Part shown: piece after piece, positions 34,969 through 46,869 of the stretch
Position numbering within the stretch: the first letter of the stretch is position 1
Layout of the letters: every line of letters begins with the position of its first letter
From: Siphonodentalium dalli
Lineage: Eukaryota; Mollusca; Scaphopoda; Gadilida; Siphonodentaliidae
Length of the DNA: 64,000 nucleotides
NCBI GenBank assembly: GCA_032622095.1
Contig: CP136067.1
Span: 59,935,899-59,999,898 of the forward strand
Direction of reading: 5' to 3'
Program-made: the position numbers and the translations under genes
The notes under the pieces: model-generated
What the model saw: only the letters and a program-made list of their open reading frames with translations
What the model was told of the DNA's origin: nothing
The model's database searches: none

Positions 34969-35923
34969 GGCCTGTTTTATACGACGTGTGATACACGTGT
35001 ATAACTGGCTATTTTCCTGCTGAAATAAGAGAGTCGGCAATTGATCGTGTATTACACGTCGTATATAACCACGATACTCGTCGAAATTCGTCCTTATATT
35101 ATATTACACGTGTCGACGTATTACACGACTGGCCTGGACGCGTAACTCATCACTTGTTCGTCAATTACGCGTCGCTGATTTATACGACGGGTGTGACACG
35201 AGTAACGGAACACAATATGACATAATATTTCATCCTATTTTGAGCCCCAGGGCGATCGCACATGCGCAGAAGAGTTATGACAACTTGTTTTGGTCGGGCT
35301 GTACTGAAATCGATATCACTTGTCTTCTACGAGCTCATTCTTGACGAGATGGTGACGAATATTGTCAAGGATATGGTTAAAAGTCCCCCGACTAATTCTG
35401 AATGTTTTTTTGAAGTGTCTGTCGCCATTGGCATTGACTGTTTCGAACCAACCCTGGTTTCGAAGAAGGCGTCGGCATGACCGATTTTGCTCCCTAGGGG
35501 CACACAATTGCATATTCAGTTGAGATACTGACAACATTAGTGTTCTCAACATTAACTCCCTTTGACGCAAAAGCATGAGAAGAATTCCATTGCGTTTTGT
35601 ACAATCAGCGCGCACCCGTAACAGTTTTAGAAGGACAAGATGTCGTATATTTATAGCGGACGACATGACTTTATTTGTTTATAATGGGTTAACTCCCTTT
35701 TGAGTTAGTCGGATTGGGGTAGTAAATGTGTGTGAGAATCGTAGTGTGTTTAGAAATAGTTATAAATACAATTAGATGCGAAAGAATAATCAGTACGTCC
35801 CTTGACGCCAGTCTAGATTACACGTGTAAAGTTAACACGCCATATAAATCAAACGTTAAAAACTCGTGTTGACGACGAGTTAACGCTACACACGCGTGTA
35901 TTACACGTCGTATAACACAGGCC
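34969..35923. mobile_element. Harbinger/ISL2EU-like deletion derivative with ~34-bp TIRs
   Basis: The left end GGCCTGTTTTATACGACGTG and right end CACGTCGTATAACACAGGCC are inverted copies with few mismatches. Both are flanked by TA. A 2-bp TA target site with an IS5/Harbinger-type transposase fits the ISL2EU group, though a TA site alone would also fit other superfamilies. The interior contains further ACACGTGT-type dyads near both ends and the transposase remnant at 35316-35666. Confidence 0.65.
35316..35666 (-). pseudogene. Harbinger-type transposase N-terminal remnant
   Basis: 116 codons with RRLLRNQGWFETVNANGDRH and KKTFRISRGTFNHILDNIRH. This is the FRxSRxTFxxLxxxIxxxL helix near the N-terminus of HARBI1-like nucleases. 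The frame stops before the DDE catalytic part, and the rest of the element is deleted. It lies inside matching TIRs, so it is probably the element's own transposase. Confidence 0.6.
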
Positions 35924-36175
35924 TAGCTAAAGTATGTATGCACTGCTTTCTCTGTGTTAATCAGCAAAATTATGTAGTGTCATAACGATGACAATTATAT
36001 ATATTTTCCCATGGTCTACAATTGCAAGTTTTACGTGACCGCTCAGCTCTGACTAAAATTAAAGTGTCAATGATACTGTAGCTCAACTTGGGGACGAGTG
36101 AATTGTTTTCTGGGCAATGAAAAGAATGATAAAGTAGAAGTCACGCTGAAGATCCATATATAGAGCTTTATCGTG
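35924..36175. other. Unique spacer
   Basis: Short sequence between two repeats; nothing recognised. Confidence 0.3.
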
Positions 36176-36880
36176 ATTCTGATGAGGGATATGGTATGTA
36201 GGGTTGCCAAAGGATTTAGTCATACAAAGAGTAAATTCCAAGATGGCCGCTGGCGGCCATGTTTTTCAACAAATGTCGGTCAAAATAGGAGGTTCCTGTC
36301 CATCTTTTGAGATCACTCCGAAGATCCATATGAAGTTTGGTGATGATCGGATGAGGGCGGCCATGTTTTTCAACGAATTTCGGTCAAAATAGGAGGCTCC
36401 ATCTAGAGGTCACACCGAAGACCCATATGAAGTTTAGTGATCATCAGATGAGGGATGTGGTCTGTAGGGTGTGTCAAAAGAGTCAGTCATGCAAAGAGTA
36501 AAATCCAAGATGGCTGCCGGCTGCCATGTTTTTCATCGAAATTGTTCAAATTTGATAGCTCCAATCTACAGGTGATTCTAAACATGCCTGTAAATTTTCA
36601 AATCAATTTGTCCAATAAATGCGGGCTGCGGGGTGTGCCGATTGGTTCATATTTGAAATCCAAGATGGATGCTGGCAGCCAGGTTTTTTTAAAACAAATT
36701 TCGGCCGAAATAGGAGGCTCCAATCTAGAGGTCACCCCGACTATTCATAAAAATCCATGATGGCTACCGGCGCCATGTTTTTCATCAAAAATCGTTCAAA
36801 TTCGATAGCTCTCATTTACAGGCCATCAAAATCGTGCAAATTAAAAATTAAAAAAATTAAAAAATGATCCGTTAATAAAT
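36176..36880 (+). repeat. Degenerate tandem repeat with YY1-like CAAGATGGCNGC motifs
   Basis: Units share CCAAGATGGCYGC, GGCCATGTTTTTCA, TCGGTCAAAATAGGAGGCTC and CATATGAAGTTTRGTGATSAT; starts recur near 36180, 36345, 36425 and 36600. The first unit contains the palindrome GGCCGCTGGCGGCC. CAAGATGGC resembles the YY1 core. The open frames crossing it (for example 36455-36760) follow the repeat and are not called as genes. Confidence 0.6.
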
Positions 36881-37671
36881 ACGGGCTGTACGCACGCACG
36901 GACGACGGATGCCAACTCGTGGCAATAGCTCAAACTTTATAAAAATGAACCGACACAATCGAAACGATCTCAAATTTATCTAAAAATATAAGAAACATGC
37001 AAAACACACATTTTCAGCGTTATATATATGATTTTTTTTCGGAATTCTTCAACGTATGTATGTCTTGAGATATCTTTTATCAAATTATATATGGATAATT
37101 TTGTGGTAAGAAAACTACTCGTCAATGAGTGTTTAGTAAAGAAATGGTTAAATGCACTTTAGAAAACACATATCGGTCGCAACAATGTCAATCTATTCTT
37201 GTTTACTGTGCATGTACATGTAAAACTCCACCAAATTTATCCTTTCTCATTGTAATGCTCGTTATTTTTTATGACAAATGTCACGTGCAACCCGGCTCCG
37301 GGGATCAAAATCGGTCACCAACATGTTAAATACTTGTATACGGACTTATTTGCCACAGAAGGACTTACTCAAGTAAATTTATATTTGGGAAGATCGATTC
37401 CAGACTTTTCTGCAATGTGAAAATAATTAAGAGCGTCCATTGCTAGTTTGTTCCTTATATGATCAACATTATGAGTGTGTCTCTCATTTTTTCTGTGAAA
37501 ACGGAAAACAACTTGAACATTACTATAAATTAAATTTGGATGATTTTTTGCAGATTGTATAAGGTATGTATTTACAGGTATATATATATAGGGTATGTAT
37601 CGCCCCGTAGTGTCCCTATACTACTAAATTACGTACACGTAATCATTGAGACTCCAATTAGACATGTCAGT
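36881..37671. other. Unique sequence, no gene recognised
   Basis: Begins with ACGCACGCACGGACGACGGA, a tail often seen after such dispersed repeats. No supported coding region. Confidence 0.3.
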
Positions 37672-37675
37672 TTAA

Positions 37676-38309
37676 AGGGGTACTGTACCCCAATTTCAAT
37701 AAATTCCTGGTGACAATAGCTATCTAATATCAATATTATATTTTAAAATAACTAATTTGAGTCGATGATGTCTACTGAAAACCTTCCGGTTATAAACAGG
37801 CTATCATAAAAGTAAAATTGAATTATTTAATATAAATCAATTTATGGCTGGAGTCATAAAATGGAGAATTATGCCATTACGAGTTACCGTTCTTGAAATC
37901 TCATATGTTGGGTGACTTTTATCGACGGCCGTTCGCGAACATTATTGAGTTGCAAACAAAACATGTTACCTGCAAAAGAAAGGCTCGCTATAACCGATTC
38001 GGAAAAAAACGAGAAAGAAACAAGATTCAAAGCGTCAAGTATTTTTATAGGGAGTGAGACTGTTCGATGAAAGAGATTGAAACTGCGAACAACGAACTTC
38101 CGGTTCTTCATGCGACCTGCGTTTTCTCCGGTGAAGGTCAAAAACATGGCGCGTAGTTTGAAATCGTAATATTTTTGTTTCCAAGATCAATATTTTCTTC
38201 GCTAAATTAGGTTTATACGAAACTCGTATAACGCGAACACAATCTAACTTGATAGTTATTTCAGTGGGAGTAAAAAAAAATATCGTCTATCTCTGTGTAC
38301 AGTACCCCT
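37676..38309. mobile_element. TTAA-flanked MITE, 634 bp
   Basis: AGGGGTACTGTAC at the left end and GTACAGTACCCCT at the right end are perfect inverted copies, and both are flanked by TTAA (37672-37675 and 38310-38313). A TTAA target duplication is the piggyBac hallmark, but the AGGGG terminus is not the usual CCCT-type end, so the superfamily is tentative. No transposase is recognisable; the 87-codon minus-strand frame inside has no known domain. Confidence 0.7.
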
Positions 38310-38313
38310 TTAA

Positions 38314-39036
38314 CTAGTAGTACATATAAGAGAAATGATATAAATTACAAATAATTTTTTAATTTGGCAAAAATAACTAAAGTAATTTGAATACCTATCA
38401 TCAAAGACGAAATCAGCCAATGAATATAAAACAAACTTGAAGAAGGACTATATCATATAGTATGGTCCCCAAATTGGGGCCTTTCAGCTACTACTAAAAC
38501 CATAAACCAAACTCAGGACGGAGACCCTGATAAGATCAGATTCATTTCGGTTAAACATACATATCAATTACAGTACATGCTACCTATACGATAACATAAT
38601 GAAGTCTTGTGTAAATATTATGCCCACTAAATATGTTGTCCTATAGGACTGAATTAGAAAAGTTATAAACTATAGTGTAATTTACATGTGCACATAACAA
38701 TCATGGCAGTATACACATGTTCCACAGTGAAGTGTTTATTATAAATATAAATAACTTTGTTGTGTGTGTACATATATGTTCGGACGTTTAGTGTGTCAAC
38801 ATAGATAGACTCGTTACAATTTTATCTGATGACTCTTAAAAATGCCAGAATTGCATAATTTGGAGCAATATACGATATATTATGTATATTCGATAAGATG
38901 ATTCGGTTTCATTGTCGCGTAACAGTCTACTCGAGTGGGAACGAGTCATAAAGTCTGTACAATAAACATGATCATAACAAATCGTTGATACGCCGTGTCG
39001 TGCGGCATGTGCATGTGGTCAAAATACAAACTCCAA
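38314..39036. other. Unique sequence, nothing recognised
   Basis: About 0.7 kb of AT-rich DNA left of the segmental duplication. Confidence 0.3.
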
Positions 39037-41015
39037 GCATGTTAATACTAAACGAATATCCGATTAGCTGCATGCATGCGAACGGCAGCATTCACGTGCG
39101 TGTGATCAAGGCATCGCGTTATCATTCATTCACGTTCTTGAGATCGCAAATCTGAATGCTGAGATGGATGTTCAATTAATTTCAATTGAAACATATTCAC
39201 ACAATATTTCGAATATCTTATGGATTCATATCGCAGATGTCATTCGCAGTCCAATTGATCAGTCTCAGATAAACATACACACTCGAAAACTCATCAGAAC
39301 TCCTTAAGTAATACGCATATTTACTGCACAGAAACTCGGCGTTTGGTCGGATCTTCATCTGTGCCTTTCGGATCTTTCTGGACCGACAGTGGTCCCTTCA
39401 TATCGCGCGGATATTGAGAACGACATGGATTTTGAAAATTCTGTCAAATCCTATGCTTCATTGACAGATTCAACTGTATACCGGCATTTGTTTTGGAAGC
39501 GTGGAAGTCCAGAAACTATACTAGTGAATGGATGTTCTCGAAAAATTTAGTGAGCAAAAGCAAAAACACCATAGAAAAAATTCGCCAAACAAAAATTAAT
39601 GGTTTGATCTGGGAAAACTGATTGACAACTGGTGGATAAATACTTCTGCTTCGTGTGGTAATACACATACGATTCTCGATGTTTGTTTTACAATGAGAAA
39701 CAAACATATCCCCATATCATATACGTGAAAATGACTTTCCCATTTCCTCGGCTTTGGCCGTATCCTCGGCTTTGGCCGTACCACGTACACGCGCGGGGGT
39801 GATAATGCAGATCGGCCGACTATAAGAACAATTTCAACCTATTCTGGTTTGAAATTTCCAACTGTTGTTACGCCAGGAATGAAATTTTAAATATTGACCG
39901 TTTTACTAGTGTTGCGGTTATGTCACAATATTACAGCACAGTTTTACTATATGATCAGAGATCTATACACGCAATATTTTTACTTCGTTTTTTTTTTGTG
40001 GGTTTTTTTTTTAAAGGTGTCGATATAAATTTCTGATGTAAAACGTACCGGTATGAAATAATTCTGCCTGTCTCCTATAACAAGTGGAGTTTTCAGAACA
40101 TTTTGAGCCTTCAAAATCAATACATGTGTATGCGTATCTATATGTATTCTAAGTTACTATATAGTGTTCCAAATAAACGTGTAGTCCCAAATAAACGACC
40201 AGGGTGGGAATGCTAAATATAAAATTTAATTATTGTGCAGACCCGAATAATTGTGAAGGGAAGTACATGTACATGTACAGTTCGAAACCATCATAACTGT
40301 TGATTTGTAGTTATCGGATAGAGAAATTGTAATGTATACACCGGCTTTTCCAGTCTGAAATGGTCGTTATACCTATTCTCTTCAGCATAGTTGTCAAAAC
40401 ATAAACAAACATGACATCTTATAGGAGTAAAATTCCAAACTTGATCCAGGTATATTTGACATTATAGGTTTGGACCATTAGGGGCGTGGCGACAGGGGGG
40501 AAGTCACATATCACCCCAACTTCATCAAAATTTTCAAAATGTTGGAAATTTCATAGCTGACACAACATTAGTTGGAAATTTCTGTTATTTCTTGAAATAT
40601 ATTTTATTTGTAAATTAAGCATGACACGAATGGGTTGGGGACAATTTAAGTTACAAAAACTAACTTGGCCCTTCTCTCGGTTAACAAACATTTTATACAC
40701 ACTTGAACAAAATGGCGAAGAAAAAGAAACAAGATCATACAAGTTTAACATTTGTGCACTGACCAGTACTGGCGTACGTGTTTAATGGGAAGGAGTTTGG
40801 TGGGAGGTTGTGTGTTAATGCAATTAACAACGAGATTATACGACTGTTAAGCCAATTATTAATACATATTTGCGCAGGTCTGATTGTCAGTCGTCTTATT
40901 CAATAGCAATCTTGATCAAATAGAAGTATGCAGCTGAAGGATATTCGGACTATATATAGGTCTGTCCTACATCCTTGATATGTTCTATGTGTTCGAATCG
41001 TGCATGGAGTGCATA

Positions 41016-41905
41016 TAGTGCAGCGGCCAAATCGAAAAAGAGCTCTAGTTTTCGAGATACCCCTACCCACGGTAGAACAAGTTAAAACTAACTTTATTTA
41101 AAGGAAAAATATATACTCTTTACGAAAATGATAGTGAAAAGTAACGGAATTGGTGGTGGCTATTCTCAATTTGACGATGAACGATACCCACCAGTGACTT
41201 TTCCCAGAAATTAACGATTTTGGTAAAGTGAGCCCTGCGGCTATGTCCTAAGTTAGTTGCCCACATTGTTGGTGTTAAAATGACTACAGCATACCATATT
41301 TGTACCTGATATGCAAGAAGTGTTGGTTAATTTGGATTTACGTGCCATTTGGAGCCGAAACATTTATTTTTTATTGAAAAATCACTCCGTTTCAAAAAAA
41401 TAATATTTTTCGAACATTATCATTCAAACGTATATTGCAATAATATTGAAATATTTAGGTCATATGGTGTAGTAGTTATCTGTCAAGCATATACAGGAAG
41501 AAGTTAACAACAATTTTGAACCGTTTGCGAGATATTGGATTTTAGCTACCCCTCCCCCAAACACGTTTTTGGTCGAAAAAAATACATATTTTTGATAATG
41601 TCATTACAAACATTTTTGAATTGATCTGAATGGGACCCAATATTAATCTTGTACTGAAAGTGTTGTCCAGAGATGCCGTTTAATCGATTACAGATGTGTT
41701 CAGGCTTTCAGACCACCAGTTACAACAACAACAATTATTTTATTGATAGCAGTTAATTTTGCATGCATTAACATCGATGTTAAGTACTAAAACCTTTGTT
41801 ATAAACATCGTGACCAACTATATGACATATAGTGTATGTCAACAACATGTTGCTCAGTAGTTATCTGGACAACACAAGTAGAAAGAATTTGACAGAAATT
41901 GAAAA
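41016..41905 (+). repeat. Left terminal inverted repeat of the 6.7-kb element
   Basis: Matches the reverse complement of 46870-47746 over its length, for example CCTACCCACGGTAGAACAAG, CAGAAATTAACGATTTTGGT and ACAACAACAACAATTATTTT. A diverged partial copy follows directly at 41905-42510. Confidence 0.8.
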
Positions 41906-42529
41906 ATAACGGAATAGGTGGTGGCTATTGTCAAATCGACGATGAGCGATACCCTCCAGTGACTTTTTCCAGAAATTAACGATTTTGGTAAAGCGAGCCC
42001 TGTGGCTATGTCCTAGCATATTTGCCCATATTGTTGTGGTTAAAATTACTACATCATACCATACTTCTACCTGATATGAAAAAAAGTGTTGGTTAATTTA
42101 GATTTTCCTGCCATTTGGAGCCAAAATATTTATTTTTTGCTGAAAAATCGCACTTTTTCACAAAAATATTATTTTTCGAACATTATCATTCAAATGGATA
42201 TTGTTATAATGCCCAAATATTTAATTCTTATGGTGATGCAGTTATCTGCCAAGCGTGTGCAGAAAGAAGTTAACAGAAATTTAGAACAATTTGCGAAATA
42301 ATGGATTTTAGCTACACCTCCCCAAACACGTTTTTGGTCGAAAAATTACATATTTTTGTTCAGAACTTTACCAAATTTCCCAATTGATCATACTGGGACC
42401 CAACATAATTTTTTTGCTGAAAATTGAGCCCGGGGACATTGCTTAAGTGATTAAAGACGTGTTCAGGCTTCCAGACCCCAAATTACAATAACAACGCATT
42501 TTATTTGCTATTATTATTTATATTATTAT

Positions 42530-43396
42530 TATTATTTACATTTGTATAGCGCCTAACCCACAACAGAATTGTGTTCGCAGGCGCTGTTACATAAAACAAT
42601 CGATAAAAGTATATATACAATAAAACAGATTGGATAAGAAATACGTGAGGGTTAAAATGACTGAATCAAAGAGATACGCGAATCCTAAAAAAAAAAATAT
42701 GCTTAAAATACATCTGTAGTTAAAAGTCAGTTTCAGAAATAAAAAATCATAAACATCCATTAACGTTAAGATTAAGTTAGTTGACTCCATATGCAATTTT
42801 AAAAAGGTGAGTTTTTAAAAGTTTGCGGAATTCTAAAACATCACTAATATGTCTGAGATCATCGGGAAGATTGTTCCACAAGGTAGGTGCGGCAACACAG
42901 AAAGCTCTATATCCCCTAACGTGCGATGGCTGGACTTAGGAAGTATAAGATGTCGTTTACCGTCTGATCTCTTCTGCATCGAACCGGTTGGTTGCCTTAG
43001 ATTAACTAGTTCCTTTATATAATATGGTGCCGTTCCTTCGACCGCTCGGAATGTTAACAACAAAATTTTAAATTCAATCCTGTACGGCACAGGAAGCCAG
43101 TGAAGATCCCGCAGCACTGGACTCATATCAGTCCTCCTGGGCACCCGGGCCACAATCCTGACAGCAGTCTTCTGAACTTTCTGTAACTTCGTCATTAGAG
43201 TGCCAGTGATGCCAAATAAGCTCGCATTCATGAAGTCCAGCTTACTGCTGACCAAGGATTGGACAATTGATTTAGTCGCCGATAGAGTCAAGTATTTCCT
43301 TATTCTTCCTATGTTTCTCAAGTGGTAGTTGCAAGTCCGACATACACTATTAACATGCGACTCCATTACATATAATAAGTGTCGCATATCAATCAA
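42530..43396 (-). mobile_element. 5'-truncated CR1/L2-type LINE 3' end
   Basis: The minus strand encodes the end of a reverse-transcriptase ORF: LQKVQKTAVRIVARVPRR, then DLHWLPVPYRIEFKILLLTF, and after a frameshift near 42900 TLWNNLPDDLRHISD to a stop at 42777-42779. This RT tail (KxQxxAxRxV...LHWLPVxxRIxFKxLxLxxK...WNxLPxxLR) is typical of CR1/L2-group LINEs. The 3' end reads GGCGCTATACAAATGTAAAT followed by an (AAT)n microsatellite tail (42515-42560 on the plus strand). The RT core and endonuclease are absent. A TTGATTGA-type tail of another LINE may abut at 43396-43470. Confidence 0.8.
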
Positions 43397-43949
43397 CCAA
43401 TCAATAGTTTATTCTAAAAAAAACAATAATGGTATACAGAGATTACAATAATTGGACAGCTGGAGAACCCAACATGTCCGATGTATAGATGCACAAGTAC
43501 TCCATTCCCGTTTAAGATTGAAATGCAGTAGTTTGAACTATGGCCAATTGAGTAATCACATTAAAACGTCCCCTCTCTGTCATTGTGGCAAATAGAAAAA
43601 GCATATCATTACTTTTTGGAATACAGTGGTTTCTATGTACAGCAACTCAGTCAGCGCGAAAATATTAAAATAGTTGACAGCGTTCAGACATTTATCTCGA
43701 AAACAAAGCAATTTCCATAATGCTGTCATTTGTTAAAACTTCGTGAAAAGCATTGAAACCCTGCTGAGCGCGAAATTTACCACCTCCAGATCGTCTGCAA
43801 TCTCACGGCGACGGGCGTATCAATGACGGAAACAACATTATCTGTGTAGCATTGCGTCCAATCAGCTCCAACGAAACTATGTGTATATCATTGTATCCAA
43901 TCAGTTCCAACTGGATTACATCCTAATTTTCCCCATACAATCTCCCTCC

Positions 43950-46530
43950 CAGATAAATTGTTTACCTCCGCTGAGAACTACCACATACTTATATATCGCA
44001 TAGTTTCGGCCACAATATATGTTGATATTGAATTCATAATCCCTTCAGTACATGATGTGTTCAAGACCTCAAATGGGGTAGGGGTACATACAACAGTGAA
44101 CATTTGCCAGCCGCTTGTTGTGGAGTGCCACATGATGCAGACTTTCGGGAACCAACACATATGTATCTTCTGATAAAAATTAACCTTTGGTCAAGCCCTC
44201 AATTAATATTGGGGTCATATCATTTCACCATGTGGTGTCTTCCAAGACTTCAAATAAAGTAGAGGTCCTCAAAATTTTGCCTTTCTTATTTTCCAGTCAC
44301 TTTTCGTTAAGTGCTTATTCTTTCTGAACCCAAATCCATCTAATTACATTGTTTACGTCCTTGTACAATTAACTCGCCATTGTCCATACATGCAGTCAAC
44401 GATGATATCGTTCCAATCCGTGGTGTGTTCTAGTCTTCAAATTGGGAAGGGGGTAATACAAACATTGAAAAATCGCATTATTTATTTTTCAGGCGCTTTT
44501 TGTAAAGTGTCCCTGACTGTCGGGTATTAACCCATCTATAACAATTGTGTATTTATTTATAGAATAGCCATTTGTCCATATCGTCGTTTGACCATGAGGG
44601 CACATCCATTCAGTTCGTGGTAGGTTCAATGGTTTACATGGGGTAGGGGTCCCTTAAAATTCGCCTTCATCGTTTGCCATCTGCTTTGTGTAAGGTGCCA
44701 CGGTGTTCTCGCGAACGACGGGCTTGCGAGACCATTGCCAATCGGCCACAATCTCGGGTAATATGGATAGCTTATGCCTTCAGCTAGTGTTGTGTTCAAG
44801 ACTTCAGATAGGGATGGAGTCCCCTGAGAGTAAAATTTAGCCCTTTCATTTGCTGACCATTTGTTGTAAAGTGACATAGGCTATCGGGAACCATCTCATC
44901 CATAACATATTCGTATTGCCAGATAATAATCCCATTTGTCCACAACTTCAGTTAACATTGAGAGCATATCATTTTGTTAAGACTTCAAGTTGGATAGTGG
45001 GGTCCTCAAGACATAGAAAATTTGCCTTCTTGTTTGCCAGCCGCTTTTTTGTAAAGTGTTCCAGGATTTCGAGGGAACCAAATCACCCATATATCAATTA
45101 ATAATTCCATGACAGCAATACCTTTCGATCACACACTCAGCTAAGTATGAGAGAATATAACTTCAGTTCATGCTCTGATCAAGATATTAAATGGGTTAAT
45201 GGGGTCCCCCCAAAACAGTGAGTATTCGCCTTTCTCTTTCATCAACAACTTTTTGTAAAGTGACCCAGACATTCAAGACCCTGGTATACTATACTCTTTA
45301 TATAGCGTCCATTTCTCTACACACGCAGTTAATAATGGGAGCACAGCCTTTCGGTTCATTGTGTGTCCCAAGATTGCAAATGGGGCAGTGTGTCCTAACA
45401 CATTACATTTCGTATTTGCCAGCCGCCTTTTGTAAAGTGTTCCAGGATTTCGAGAACAAAACCACTCATACAAATTGTAAATAATACATGAGAGCATATA
45501 GATTCGGTTCAGTGTGTGCTAAAGAGTTTAGAAGGGTTATGGGTACCCAAAAACAGTGAGATTTCGCCTTCTCTTTGCTAGCCACTTTTTGTAAAGTGCC
45601 CAGACATTGGGAAGCCAGCCAACCCACCCATCGTGCAAAGAAGAGGTATATTTCCCGAATTACATACCATTTGTCCACACCCCAGTTAATATTGAGATTT
45701 TGAGAACATGTCCATCCATTAGTATGTTTAAGACTTTAAATGAGGTAGGGTGCTCAAAGAAAATATTCAGCTTTGGTTTTTGCCAGCCGCCTTTTGTAAA
45801 GTACCCTAGGATTTTGGGAACCAAACTACCCATATAACATGTATATTCCCTGATAGCACTACCTTTCGCTCACACTGTGATTTAACAATAAAAGCATGAA
45901 TATTCGGCGCATGGTGTGTTCAAGAGTTTAAATGGGCATATAAAGGGGTCCCACAAAACAAAAAAATATTCGCCTTTGGAGTTTGCCATCCGATTTGTGT
46001 AAAGTGCTAAAGGCTTTCGGGATCCAACAAACCCATCCATCAACACCATGTATGCGCCCCGATATTACTATTTTTGCCCACATCCTCAGTTAATATTTAC
46101 AGCAATCATTTCAGTTCGTGAGTTGTTCAACTTTAACACTTCAATTGTGTAGGGGGGCCTAAAACAGCAAATTCGTCTTTCTTATTTATCAGCCACTTTG
46201 TGTAAAGCGACACATGCACAACCCATCCATACAAATTATGTATTCTCTGATAGAACTACATTCCCGTCACACTCTCGGTTAATAGAGAATTAGAGATCAT
46301 ATAGCTTAATTTCGTATTGCGTTGAAGCCTTTAAATTGGGTAGAATGTTCTTGAAAAATATAGCAAATTCGCCCTTCATATCTGCCAAGCAAAGTGCCAC
46401 AATGTTTCGGGAACAAACCCATCCATAAACATTGTATATTTCCTTATGTAATTGTCCTTTATAATTACATGATTCTTAAAACTGAGATCATATTTTGTTC
46501 AGTTCGTGGTGTGTTCAGGACGTCTAATAA
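43950..46530 (+). repeat. Diverged ~190-bp satellite, about 12 units
   Basis: The marker TTTTTGTAAAGTGNCCC recurs near 44306, 44501, 44687, 44866, 45046, 45250, 45428, 45585, 45791, 45990, 46195 and 46390 (spacing 157-206 bp). Other unit parts: GGGAACCAACCCATCCAT, GTTAATATTGAGAGCATAT, GTGTTCAAGACTTCAAATGG and TCGCCTTTCTTTTGCCAGCC. The units are well diverged. Several short open frames run through it and are not genes. Confidence 0.75.
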
Positions 46531-46869
46531 GGCGGGGGAGCAATAATGATTTTGTTCTGTATGATTATGTTAGTCTATATTATGTGTCGTTTAGAACAAA
46601 TACTCCAGTTGCTCAAAGTCGATATGTGTTAATATAAAATTACATGTCATAAATAAAATATTGTGTTGCTGTTGTTGTTGTAACTGGGGGTTTAATTGGA
46701 AACCTGCGGTCATCTAAAACCAGGCTCGCTGTGTCTACGGATCAGGTTTTCATCACACGAATAATGATTAGATGCTCATTAGAATAATTTAGAAAGGTCT
46801 GTCTTGTTATCATAAATATGTAGTTTTTATACAAAATCGCGTCCCGGGGAGCGGTACCTAATTTCAATA

